DNA from: a bacterium
Lineage (GTDB): Bacteria; Pseudomonadota; Alphaproteobacteria; SP197
Assembly (NCBI GenBank): GCA_028821455.1
Contig: JAPPGE010000001.1
Location: 1 to 64,000, forward strand
Reading direction: 5' to 3'
DNA: 64,000 nucleotides
The notes beneath the pieces were generated by a model. The model was not told where the DNA came from and made no database searches. It worked only from the letters and a program-made list of their open reading frames with translations. Numbering within the stretch: the stretch's first letter is position 1; the number at the start of each line of letters is the position of its first letter. Both the position numbers and the translations under genes were made by a program. Below are positions 26,150-35,050 of the stretch, one piece after another.

Positions 26150-28768
26150 CTACTCCTCCTGCTCCAGGGACTTCGTGATCTTCTCGCCAAGGTCGGGCGA
26201 CAGGTTCTCCTTCGAACGTATCCGTTCCAGTTCCTGACACATGAGCGCCTGGCGGTCGCTGTCCTGGCGGCGCCAGCGGATGAGCGGGTTGATGATCCGC
26301 GCCGCCACCTGGGGATTGATGTCGTCGAGCTCCAGCAACCGGTCCGCGACAAAGCGGTAGCCCGATCCATCGCGACGATGGAAGTTGAGTGGATTGGCCG
26401 TCGCGAATCCGCCAATGAGGGCGAAGACCTTGTTGGGTTTCTGCAGGCTGAAGACCTCGTGGGAGAGCAGGACACGGACCCGGGCGAGCGTATCGTCGAG
26501 GGGCGATACCGCCTGAACACCCAGCCACTTGTCCATCACGAGGTCGTCGTTGCGAAACCGGTCATGAAAGTCCGCGAGGCATCCGTCACGGTGTGGCGTG
26601 TCGATGGCGGCAATCAGCGACAGCGCCGCAAGACGCTCGGTCATGTTGCCGGCGCCATCGTAGGCCCCGGTGACCAGCGCGACCGCTTCCGCGTCACCGG
26701 GTGCGGCGCAATAGGAAAGGGCCACGCCCTTCAGGGCACGCCGGCCGGCCTGTTCGCCGTCGGGACTGTAGGGTTCGTCATCCCCCTCGATCATCGCCCT
26801 CCAGCTGTCGGGAAAACGATTCGCGGCGGCCAGCCTCATGGTCTCCCTCGCCTCATGAATGGCCACGACATCCACCGTTTTCATCTGATCGGCGAGCCAG
26901 GATTCACCGGGGAGAGCAAGGGCACGAGCCTTGAAGGCGGGATCGAGCGACCTGTCGTCGATGGTCGTCGACATGGCCTCGAGCCATCGCTCGTCGGTGG
27001 CCGGAGTGTCGCCCTGGCGAATGATCTCGATCATGGCGAGAAGCAGGCGGGTGGCGTAACTCTGGCCGGCCTCCCAGCGGGCGAAAGGGTCGCTGTCGTG
27101 GGCCATGAGGAAGGCCAGACCGGCATCATCGATATCCGACGTGACACGCACCGGCGCCGTGAAATCCCGGTTGAGCGACAGGACGGGCCGGGCTCCGACA
27201 CCCTCGAAACGGAAGGTCCTCGAGGGCCGGTCGAGATCGAGGACATGGCTCGGTGCAGTCCTGCCTTCGAGGGTTACCTCCATGTCGCTGCCGTTGGGAC
27301 CAACAAGACCGACTTCCAGGGGAATGCGGAGTGCCTCCTTGGTTGCCTGGCCCGGCGTCGCAGGCGTTTCCTGTTCGAGCACGAGTTCATAGGCCGCCTC
27401 GTCGGCAAGCCATCGACCCGAGGCGGTCACTTCCGGGGTGCCGGCCTGGCTGTACCACAGGCTGAAGTGACCGAGATCGGCCGCGTTGGCATCCGCCATC
27501 GCGGCAATGAAGTCGTCGCAGGTCACCGCCATGCCGTCATGGCGTTCGATGTAGAGGTCCATGCCCTTGCGGAACCCGTTCCTGCCGAGGATGCGCTCCA
27601 TCATGCGGATGACTTCCGCCCCCTTCTCGTAGACCGTCGGCGTGTAGAAATTGTTGATCTCGACGTAGCTCGACGGGCGCACCGGGTGCGCCATGGGTCC
27701 GGCATCCTCGGGAAACTGCGCAGCGCGCAGGCGACGCACATCGTCAATCCGCTTGACTGGACGGCTTCTCATGTCGGCACTGAATTCCTGGTCCCGGTAG
27801 ACGGTGAGCCCTTCCTTGAGAGAGAGCTGGAACCAGTCGCGGCAGGTCACGCGGTCGCCGGTCCAGTTGTGGAAATACTCGTGAGCTATGACGCTCTCGA
27901 TGGCTTCGTAGTTTCCGTCGGTTGCCGTCTGCGGACTGGCGAGAACCAGGCTCGAATTGAAGATGTTGAGGCTCTTGTTCTCCATCGCTCCGGCATTGAA
28001 GTCTGCGACGGCGACGACGTTGAATGTGTCGAGATCGTACTCCAGACCGTAGCTCTCCTCGTCCCAGCGCATGGCCCGCTTGAGGGAATCCATGGCGTAG
28101 CGGCACTTCTCCCGGTTGCCGTGCTCGCTCCAGATCCGCAAGCTGACATCGCGGCCCGAGGCGGTGGTGAAGGTGTCCTCGAGGCAGCCGAGATCCCCGG
28201 CGACCAGGGCAAAGAGATAGGAGGGTTTCGGAAAAGGATCGTGCCAGACCGTGCGGTGCCGACCGTCTCCCAGATCATGTTCCTTCACGAGATTGCCGTT
28301 GGAAAGGAGAACCGGCGAGCCGCTGCGATCGGCATCGATGGCGACGGTGTAGGTGGCAAGCACGTCGGGACGGTCGGGAAAGAAGGTGATGCGGCGGAAT
28401 CCCTCGGCCTCGCACTGCGTGCAGTAGATTCCTGACGATATGTAAAGGCCTTCCAGGGCCACATTGCGAGCCGGTGCGATGGTGGTGCGGGTCTCCAGGG
28501 TAAATCGGCGGGGCGGCTCATGGATGACGAGTCCGGTGTCATCATGGTGATAGGCCGACTCGGCCAGAGGTTCATCGTCAATGGCCACCATGTCGAGGGA
28601 CAGGCTGTCTCCATCGAGTCTCAGTGGCTGGCCACCGGGCGTCGCCTCGATGGCCAGCCTGGCATGAACCACCGTCGCTTCGGGATCGAGTGACACATGA
28701 AGAACGACGGTATCGATGCGCCAGGGAAAGGGGCGGTAATCGGCAAGGCGGGTTTCTTCCATGGTCAT
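26150..28768 (-). CDS. pepN: Aminopeptidase N (M1 family)
   Basis: An 872-residue zinc aminopeptidase of the bacterial PepN type. GAMEN motif at 260-264 (exopeptidase N-terminus recognition), zinc site HEYFH at 296-300 with Glu319 in LKEGLTVYRDQEFS, and the long helical C-terminal domain. Length matches E. coli PepN (870). Cytoplasmic, no signal peptide. It degrades peptides from the N-terminus. The gene sits between an MFS carrier gene and a hydrolase gene in a tight minus-strand operon. Confidence 0.96.
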   Translation of the reverse strand: MTMEETRLADYRPFPWRIDTVVLHVSLDPEATVVHARLAIEATPGGQPLRLDGDSLSLDMVAIDDEPLAESAYHHDDTGLVIHEPPRRFTLETRTTIAPARNVALEGLYISSGIYCTQCEAEGFRRITFFPDRPDVLATYTVAIDADRSGSPVLLSNGNLVKEHDLGDGRHRTVWHDPFPKPSYLFALVAGDLGCLEDTFTTASGRDVSLRIWSEHGNREKCRYAMDSLKRAMRWDEESYGLEYDLDTFNVVAVADFNAGAMENKSLNIFNSSLVLASPQTATDGNYEAIESVIAHEYFHNWTGDRVTCRDWFQLSLKEGLTVYRDQEFSADMRSRPVKRIDDVRRLRAAQFPEDAGPMAHPVRPSSYVEINNFYTPTVYEKGAEVIRMMERILGRNGFRKGMDLYIERHDGMAVTCDDFIAAMADANAADLGHFSLWYSQAGTPEVTASGRWLADEAAYELVLEQETPATPGQATKEALRIPLEVGLVGPNGSDMEVTLEGRTAPSHVLDLDRPSRTFRFEGVGARPVLSLNRDFTAPVRVTSDIDDAGLAFLMAHDSDPFARWEAGQSYATRLLLAMIEIIRQGDTPATDERWLEAMSTTIDDRSLDPAFKARALALPGESWLADQMKTVDVVAIHEARETMRLAAANRFPDSWRAMIEGDDEPYSPDGEQAGRRALKGVALSYCAAPGDAEAVALVTGAYDGAGNMTERLAALSLIAAIDTPHRDGCLADFHDRFRNDDLVMDKWLGVQAVSPLDDTLARVRVLLSHEVFSLQKPNKVFALIGGFATANPLNFHRRDGSGYRFVADRLLELDDINPQVAARIINPLIRWRRQDSDRQALMCQELERIRSKENLSPDLGEKITKSLEQEE

Positions 28769-28810
28769 GCAGCCAGTCCTTCGTCTCTCATGGCGGGTAC
28801 CTGTCGATGA

Positions 28811-30028
28811 TCACGCGCCCCGTTGCGGAGCGACGGCAAGGCGCGCCAGGGGTCTCTCGTTGATGGGAAGATGGACCAGGCAGGCGAGCAGTCCAAGCAC
28901 CGCACTGATCCACCAGATCACATCGTAGGAACCGGTCGCATCGAAGAGACGTCCCCCCAGCCAGACACCAATGAAACTGCCGGCCTGGTGGCTGAAGAAG
29001 ACGATTCCGAAGAGGGTCGCCATATAGCGGGTGCCGAAGACCTGGGCGACGATCCCCGATGTCAGGGGCACCGTGGCCAGCCAGATGAGTCCCATGCATC
29101 CGGCAAAGAGCAAGATCGTGGCGTGGGTCATCGGAGCCAGCATGAGGGCGGCAATGAGCACGGCCCTCAGAAAGTAGATGGCGGAAAGACTGTAGCGCTT
29201 GCTCCAGCGCTGTCCGACCACCCCCGCCAGGAGACAGCCGACGATGTTGAAGGCGCCCACCAGGCCCAGCGACCAGGCAGCCACCGACGGACTGAAACCG
29301 GATCCGGTCACGAATGCCGGGAAGTGCACCGTGATGAAGGCAATCTGGAATCCGCAGACAAAGAAACCGAGAGTCAACAGCACGTACCCGGAGTGCCGCC
29401 CGGCCTCGACGATGGCATCGCGCATGCCTTGTTCATGCACTGCTTCGTCAACGGCCGGCGACGGAGCTGGCAAAATGACGGCCAGCGGAATCATCACCAG
29501 GGATGCCGCCGCCAGGACCATGAGTGCGCCTTGCCATTCGAACAGGCTGATGGCGACTTGGGCATTGGGTGAAAAGACGAACTGACCGAAGGAGCCGGCG
29601 GCGGTTCCAAGCCCTAGGACGAAGGAACGCCGTTCCGCCACCACGACCCGGGCCATGGAGGCGAGCGCCAGGGAAAAGGCGGTGAAGGCGACACCGAGAC
29701 CGACCAGGACACCGGCTGCGAGAATGAACATGGTGCCGGTTTCGACGACGGACATCGCCCAAATGCCAAAGGCATACACGATCGCTCCAAAAATGATCAC
29801 CCGGCTGGGACCAAATCGGTCGGCAATCATCCCGGCCACCGGAACGCCAAGACCCCAGAGGAGATTCTGCACGGCGAGCGCCATGGCGAACACTTCCCGG
29901 TTCCAGCCGTGATGGAGCGTCACGGGTTCCTGGAAGAGCCCGAAAACGGAACGCACACCAAAGCCGACCATGGCAATGACGCAACCCGCGGCGATCACGA
30001 CAAGAGGCGATCTCCAGGAACGTTCCAT
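28811..30028 (-). CDS. MFS transporter
   Basis: A 405-residue, 12-helix major facilitator. The first-helix GVRSVFGLFQEPVTLHHGW and loop 2-3 ADRFGPSRVIIFGAIVYAFG are typical of the oxalate/formate-type or monocarboxylate group. Substrate unknown, probably an organic anion. PepN follows 42 bp downstream and a 72-codon gene precedes it by 20 bp, so it is part of the long minus-strand operon. Confidence 0.9.
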   Translation of the reverse strand: MERSWRSPLVVIAAGCVIAMVGFGVRSVFGLFQEPVTLHHGWNREVFAMALAVQNLLWGLGVPVAGMIADRFGPSRVIIFGAIVYAFGIWAMSVVETGTMFILAAGVLVGLGVAFTAFSLALASMARVVVAERRSFVLGLGTAAGSFGQFVFSPNAQVAISLFEWQGALMVLAAASLVMIPLAVILPAPSPAVDEAVHEQGMRDAIVEAGRHSGYVLLTLGFFVCGFQIAFITVHFPAFVTGSGFSPSVAAWSLGLVGAFNIVGCLLAGVVGQRWSKRYSLSAIYFLRAVLIAALMLAPMTHATILLFAGCMGLIWLATVPLTSGIVAQVFGTRYMATLFGIVFFSHQAGSFIGVWLGGRLFDATGSYDVIWWISAVLGLLACLVHLPINERPLARLAVAPQRGA

Positions 30029-30048
30029 GGTCCTCGGGAGGAGAGCTG

Positions 30049-30267
30049 TCAGCCGTCGAGAAACCGTTTGAAGGCGCGCCCCATGAACCGTGCGGGATGC
30101 TCGTCGGGACCGCGCCTGGCTGCCTCCTCCTTCAGTTCACGTGCCTTTCTGGCAAGAACCGGGCGGGCCTTCTCCTCGTAAAGCTCCTTCGCCTTCGCCC
30201 TCACCCTGGGGTCGGACGCAGCGCGCCTGGCAGCGGCAAGGATGAGGTGGCGGAACACAAGAGGCAT
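30049..30267 (-). CDS. Small basic helical protein of unknown function (72 aa)
   Basis: A 72-residue, highly charged protein (RRAASDPRVRAKAKELYEEKARPVLARKARELKEEAARR), predicted to be one long amphipathic helix, possibly coiled coil. It lies 3 bp after the aldo/keto reductase gene and 20 bp before the MFS gene, same strand. Tight spacing supports a real gene. Similar short helix-only proteins occur in Alphaproteobacteria near cell-division or membrane genes, but I cannot assign a function. Confidence 0.65.
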   Translation of the reverse strand: MPLVFRHLILAAARRAASDPRVRAKAKELYEEKARPVLARKARELKEEAARRGPDEHPARFMGRAFKRFLDG

Positions 30268-30270
30268 GGA

Positions 30271-31227
30271 TCACGTCCCTCCGGATTGCCCGGCGATGGC
30301 GGCAATCTCGTCGACTTCACTGGTCGTCATCTTCCAGGCGCCGGTAGCCGCGGCATTGGCCTTCACCTGATCCTCCCTGGTCGCTCCACAGATCACGGTG
30401 GTCACTATATCATGACTCGCCAGCCAGCCGATGGCGAGTTCCAGGAGGCTCTTTCCGTGGTCCGCAGCGTAGGGCGCAAGCCTGTCGAGACGTTCGAAGT
30501 TCTCCGCCGACAGCATTGAGGAGCGGTCTGCCTCGCCTGCCGACAGACGGGATGATTCGGGGGGTTTTCCGCCTGCCGTGTACTTGCCTGTCAGAAACCC
30601 CATGGCCAGCGGATAATAGGGCATGATGCCAAGCCCGAACCGCCGGGCCGCCGGAACCACCTCGGTTTCGGTCTCCCGTGCGAGGAGATTCCACTTGTTC
30701 TGCGCTGCAACGAACCGGGGAACGCAACGGGAATCGGCCTGCCAGGCGGCATCCGCGATCTGCCAGCCCCTGTAGTTGGAACAGCCGTAATAGCGGATCT
30801 TACCCTGATCGATCAGACGGTCGAGGGCATCGAGCGTTTCCGTCACCGGGGTCAGGGGATCGGGGGCGTGATGCAGGTAAAGATCGATGTAGTCGGTGCC
30901 GAGACGGCGCAGGCTGCCCTCGCAGGAACGGATGATGTAGTCGCGCGACCCGCGCGGAATGTCCCGCTGGTCACTTTCCGTCTTCAAGCCGAACTTCGAT
31001 ACGATCGCCACGTCCTGTCGGCGGCCGGCAAGCGCCTTTCCCAGAATTCTCTCCGAGGTTCCGTCATCGTACATGTCCGCCGTATCGAAGAGTGCCACAC
31101 CGGAATCGAGAGCCGCATGAACCACGCGCGTTCCCTGGTCTTCGCCAACCCACCAGCCGAGCGTGTTGCAGCCCATGCCGGCGAGCGACACCTGCAGGCC
31201 GGAGCGACCGAACGTTCTCTGCTCCAT
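30271..31227 (-). CDS. Aldo/keto reductase
   Basis: A 318-residue NADPH-dependent AKR. The tetrad is visible: Asp and Tyr in FDTADMYDDG, Lys in VAIVSKFG, His in YLHHAPDP; the C-terminal cofactor segment VICGATREDQVKAN is present. Start ATG 31227 has AAGGGGA upstream; longer upstream reading lacks homology. Likely YghZ/AKR13-type. Substrate unknown. It lies 73 bp downstream of the amidohydrolase gene. Confidence 0.93.
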   Translation of the reverse strand: MEQRTFGRSGLQVSLAGMGCNTLGWWVGEDQGTRVVHAALDSGVALFDTADMYDDGTSERILGKALAGRRQDVAIVSKFGLKTESDQRDIPRGSRDYIIRSCEGSLRRLGTDYIDLYLHHAPDPLTPVTETLDALDRLIDQGKIRYYGCSNYRGWQIADAAWQADSRCVPRFVAAQNKWNLLARETETEVVPAARRFGLGIMPYYPLAMGFLTGKYTAGGKPPESSRLSAGEADRSSMLSAENFERLDRLAPYAADHGKSLLELAIGWLASHDIVTTVICGATREDQVKANAAATGAWKMTTSEVDEIAAIAGQSGGT

Positions 31228-31300
31228 GAGCGAATCCCCTTCGTGCATGCAGTGGATATCATGCACGACGAGCGGTGCCGTTGCACGACTTTGCCCGGCC

Positions 31301-32536
31301 CTATGTTCCCTCGAGCAGGATGGAGGCGACGGCGTCAGCGAAGACCTGACACCCGAGAACGATATCCTCCCTTGAGGTGTCTTCCTCGAAGGCATGGCTG
31401 ATACCGTCCTTGCTCGGCACAAAGAGCATGGCGCTGGGCAGGACCTGTGCAAGGTTCTGGGCGTCATGGACCGCCGCGCTCGGCATCGCCATCCATGCTC
31501 CCGGGGCATGGCGCTCGGCCGCCGCCTCGAGGTATCGCTGCAGGCCCGCATCCATGAGGGCAGCGGCGGTCCGGTCCTTCGCCGGTTCGATCGACACGGT
31601 GACCGGGCCGCATGCATTGCACTCGCGGACCAGATCCTCGACAAGGTCACCGAGCCGGTCCATCAGTGCCTCATCGGCATCGCGGAACTGCAGGGTGAGC
31701 CATGCCCGTCCCGGAATGATGCTGGCAGCACCGGGCTCGAGGCGAATGGTGCCGATCGTCCACACGGAACGTGGTCCGGCATGGGAGGCAAACACCTCGT
31801 GAACACGCGAGGCGAAGGTCACCAGCGCCGCGCCGGCGTCCCGGCGCCGGGCCATCGGGGTCGTGCCCGCGTGGTTCTGCTGACCTTCGAACCGGATCGA
31901 CAAACTCCGGATGCCGACGATGCCGGTGACCACGCCGATGCGCCTCTTTTCCTCCTCGAGCCACGGCCCCTGTTCGATGTGGGCTTCCATGTAGGCCCGG
32001 TACCGGTCAGGTACGCAGCGCTCAACGAAACTCCCCTCGAGACCGGCATCCCGCAGCGCTGCCCGCAGGGTTCGCCCGCCGGCGTCGCTTGCCCCGTCAA
32101 GCTCGGCCTCACCGACGAGGCCACAGAACATCTTGCTTCCCAGCAGGCCGAAGAAGGTCCCTTCCTCGTCGATCCAGGATGCGACATCGACGGCGAGATC
32201 CCGCGTTTCGCGGGACTCGGCGAAGGCGCGCACCGTTTCGAGGCCATACATGACACCCAGGGTGCCATCGAGCCAGCCTCCCGTAGGCTGGGTATCCGTG
32301 TGGGACCCGACGAGCAGCGCCTTGCCGGGATTGCGCGAGCGGCCGAAAACCGTGCCGATGCCATCGATGCGGGCGTCCAGTCCCGCATCGGCCATGCGCT
32401 CCACCAGCCAGCGGCGGGACTCCATGTCCACCTCGCTCAGGGACTGGCGGACCACGCCGTTGCCGCACTTGCCAAACGTGCGAAGCGTCTCGAGGTCGCG
32501 CAGCAGTCTGTCGCCGTTGATGACAGGCAAGGTCAC
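31301..32536 (-). CDS. N-carbamoyl-L-amino-acid hydrolase / allantoate amidohydrolase family (M20)
   Basis: A 411-residue binuclear-metal amidohydrolase. Metal residues: His79 and Asp81 region (GSHTDT), Asp90 (GWLDG), Glu-Glu in WIDEEG (about 127), HIEQGP, and C-terminal GISHAFEED; the substrate/dimerisation segment GQQNHAGTTPM is typical. The family cleaves N-carbamoyl amino acids, ureidoglycolate-like compounds or allantoate. Combined with HyuAB in this window it could complete a hydantoin to amino acid route, though it is in a separate operon. It follows the MDR reductase gene by 13 bp. Confidence 0.93.
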   Translation of the reverse strand: MTLPVINGDRLLRDLETLRTFGKCGNGVVRQSLSEVDMESRRWLVERMADAGLDARIDGIGTVFGRSRNPGKALLVGSHTDTQPTGGWLDGTLGVMYGLETVRAFAESRETRDLAVDVASWIDEEGTFFGLLGSKMFCGLVGEAELDGASDAGGRTLRAALRDAGLEGSFVERCVPDRYRAYMEAHIEQGPWLEEEKRRIGVVTGIVGIRSLSIRFEGQQNHAGTTPMARRRDAGAALVTFASRVHEVFASHAGPRSVWTIGTIRLEPGAASIIPGRAWLTLQFRDADEALMDRLGDLVEDLVRECNACGPVTVSIEPAKDRTAAALMDAGLQRYLEAAAERHAPGAWMAMPSAAVHDAQNLAQVLPSAMLFVPSKDGISHAFEEDTSREDIVLGCQVFADAVASILLEGT

Positions 32537-32549
32537 GTTCCTCCTGTCT

Positions 32550-33665
32550 TCATCCCGAAATCCCGCCTCCCCGGTCCTCTCCCTTCACCGGAGGAGGGAG
32601 GAGGACGAGTTTGCCGACATGGGTCTTGGCCATGAAGGTGCGTTGTGCCCGCCTGATCTCGCTGAGCGGGAAGGTGGCGGCCACCAGGGGGCGCACCGTG
32701 CCCTCCTCGACGGCACGCACCAGGTTGTCGAAGACGATGTCGTCCTGGGCCGTACAGCCAACGAGCGTCAGATCCTTGAGATAGAGTGTCCGCAGATCGA
32801 GTTCGACCAGTGGTCCGCCGATGGCGCCGGATGTCGCGTACCGGCCGCCGCGTTTGAGGATATCGAGGAAACGCGGCCATGCCGCGCCACCCACGACGTC
32901 GATGACCACGTCGACCGATTCCTCACCCAGCACGGCGGCGGGATCGGCATCGCGGTCGATCACCTCGCTCGCCCCGAGCGCCAGGACGCCTTCTGCCTTG
33001 GCCGCAGCGGCCACCGCGACGACCGTGGCTCCCCGGGGCCGGGCCAACTGCACCGCCGCCGACCCGACACCGCCGGAGGCGCCGGTCACGAGAATCCGCT
33101 CCTCCCCGACGCGCGCCCGCTCCAGCATGTTCTCGGCCGTCGACCAGGCACACGGGATGGAGGCAAGTTCGACATCCGTCCAGTCGCTCGTCACGGCGTA
33201 CGTCTCGGCAGACGGCGCGACGGCGAACTGGGCGAAGGCGCCGTCGCACTCCGAACCGAAGGTCCAGCACTCGAACGGTCTCGAGGCCACAGGCGCGGGT
33301 ATCACGCTCCGGACAATGACGCGCTCGCCCATGCGGGCGGGGTCGACGCCCTCGCCGGTGGCGACGATCCTGCCGCAGCAGTCGGCTCCCTGGATTCTCG
33401 GGAACGTCATCGCCACACCGGCCCATGACGCGTCGGATGCGTCGATTGCCGCCGGCCCCTCGGAGGTAGCGCCGGTCACCTTCTTCGAATACCAGCCGAT
33501 CCGCGTGTTGATATCCGTGTTGTTGATGCCTGCGGCAGCAACCCTGATCAGCACCTCGCCCGGTGCGGGATCGGGAACGGGCACGTCCTCCCGGTACTCC
33601 AGCACATCCAGCCCACCGTGGCCGGTGAGCAGGACGGCCGCCATGGTCGAGGGAATCGTCGTCAT
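32550..33665 (-). CDS. Zinc-independent-type MDR alcohol dehydrogenase / quinone oxidoreductase family
   Basis: A 371-residue medium-chain reductase. An N-terminal GroES-like domain (TMAAVLLTGHGGLDVLEYRED) is followed by a Rossmann fold with VTGASGGVGSAAVQLARPRGATVV. The classical structural-zinc four-Cys loop is not seen, and the Cys-Cys in IQGADCCGRIV replaces the usual GHE motif, which points to the quinone oxidoreductase branch. Start ATG 33665 was chosen from homology. First gene of the long minus-strand run; its promoter must lie in 33666-34150. Confidence 0.88.
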   Translation of the reverse strand: MTTIPSTMAAVLLTGHGGLDVLEYREDVPVPDPAPGEVLIRVAAAGINNTDINTRIGWYSKKVTGATSEGPAAIDASDASWAGVAMTFPRIQGADCCGRIVATGEGVDPARMGERVIVRSVIPAPVASRPFECWTFGSECDGAFAQFAVAPSAETYAVTSDWTDVELASIPCAWSTAENMLERARVGEERILVTGASGGVGSAAVQLARPRGATVVAVAAAAKAEGVLALGASEVIDRDADPAAVLGEESVDVVIDVVGGAAWPRFLDILKRGGRYATSGAIGGPLVELDLRTLYLKDLTLVGCTAQDDIVFDNLVRAVEEGTVRPLVAATFPLSEIRRAQRTFMAKTHVGKLVLLPPPVKGEDRGGGISG

Positions 33666-34150
33666 GGGTCCCAACCGAATTGCCCCATCACCTTCTGCCG
33701 GACAGACGATCCGGGTGCAAGGCGAGCTTTGACGCACTCTGGCTGAATCACCGCAGCCCACGACAGCACACAGCATTACGGGCGGGCTCAATCGGACGAG
33801 CCGGTGGATCTTCCCGGACGCGCGAATGCTAGGGCCGCAATCCAAGGCCTGGCCGAACTGCTTCTGGCATCGGTTCGGCACGTCATCTTGCGTCCGGAAT
33901 GGAACCGCATGGTCGCCGAGGCCCGACGTCGAGCTGTCCGCCCTCAACGCGGCGTGGCGGGGCATGGGCGGTCCGGCAGCAAGAGCAGGAAAGACAGGAC
34001 GGGAAGCAAGGAATGACGCACAGCCGGAGCCGGGGACGCAGCATGTGAGATCCGCGCCAGCATATGGCCGGCTTGGCCGGGAAAGCGCCATTGCACTACC
34101 ATGAATGCCGGGCCAATCATTGGGCCGGTCATCCTGACAGGAAAGACACG
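33666..34150. other. Divergent promoter region, no gene recognised
   Basis: 485 bp between two divergent operons (MDR reductase run, minus; PhyH-MttB run, plus). A 70-codon plus frame at 33804 is Arg-rich and unlike any family. No clear operator palindrome was seen. Confidence 0.45.
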
Positions 34151-35050
34151 ATGGCAGGACATACGAACGCGTTTCCAGACCTTGAACGGGATCTCAGGTT
34201 TTGTCCGCTCGGCGTGGAGTCGCCCAGAACTGTGAGCAAGGAGCAGATTTCACGCTACAACGATCAAGGATTCCTGGCACCGATCGACGTCTTCAGTAAT
34301 CGCGAAGTGGCTGACATTCGAGAGTACTTCGACGACCTGCTGATGAGGGCGCTTGCCGCTGGCTGGACGGCGGGCGAACTGACCAACTGGCACCTCCATT
34401 GCCGGGGCGTCTACGATCTCGTCACCCATCCCCGCATTGTCGATATCGTGGAAGATTTCCTGGGCAGCACGGTCATTCTCCGGAACTGCCACTTTTTCAT
34501 CAAACTTCCTGGCGACGGCCATCGCGTGAGCTGGCATCAGGACGCCTCTTACTGGCCATTGACGCCGAGCAAGGTAATCTCGGTCTGGCTCGCCATTGAC
34601 GAATCTTCTCCTGCGAACGGCGCAATGCGGGTCATTCCCCGCTCGCATCTGCACCCTGGTGTTCCCTTTCGCCGCAGTACGCCGGAAGAGCACAACGTTC
34701 TCAGCCAGACCGTCGATAACCCGGAGTGCTATGGCGATGCTCCGTTTTCACTTGAGCTCAAGCCTGGCCAGATTTCCCTGCACAGCGACTGGATCCTCCA
34801 CGGATCGGAACCCAACCGGTCTGACCGTCGGCGTTGCGGTCTGGCAATGCGTTACCTGTCGTCCGACGTCCGTGCGAGCGACGGCTGGAACAAAGACTCG
34901 GTCATTTGCCGGGGCGCGGACCCGTCGGGTCACTGGTCCAATCATCCAAGACCCGCGCATGACTCGATCCCTGGAAAACAGCAGGGCACGGAAAGGACAA
35001 CGCGCTCGTTTACACATGGCTGGACCGATCGCGGTGCGACGGCTTCATGA
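34151..35050 (+). CDS. Phytanoyl-CoA dioxygenase (PhyH) family protein
   Basis: A 299-residue non-haem Fe(II)/2-oxoglutarate oxygenase. The iron facial triad is seen as His129 and Asp131 (SWHQDASYW) and His217 (DWILHGSEPN), with Arg near 226-228 to bind 2-oxoglutarate. The family hydroxylates small molecules including betaines, ectoine and phosphonates. It heads an operon with MttB-like, aldehyde and alcohol dehydrogenase genes; its last 4 bases overlap the MttB-like start. An initial hydroxylation of a quaternary amine is an attractive guess. Confidence 0.9.
   Translation: MAGHTNAFPDLERDLRFCPLGVESPRTVSKEQISRYNDQGFLAPIDVFSNREVADIREYFDDLLMRALAAGWTAGELTNWHLHCRGVYDLVTHPRIVDIVEDFLGSTVILRNCHFFIKLPGDGHRVSWHQDASYWPLTPSKVISVWLAIDESSPANGAMRVIPRSHLHPGVPFRRSTPEEHNVLSQTVDNPECYGDAPFSLELKPGQISLHSDWILHGSEPNRSDRRRCGLAMRYLSSDVRASDGWNKDSVICRGADPSGHWSNHPRPAHDSIPGKQQGTERTTRSFTHGWTDRGATAS

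Noticed and set aside
26078-28435. 785-codon open frame on the plus strand
   Set aside because: Opposite pepN with its intact GAMEN and HEYFH motifs; composition is that of an antisense frame.
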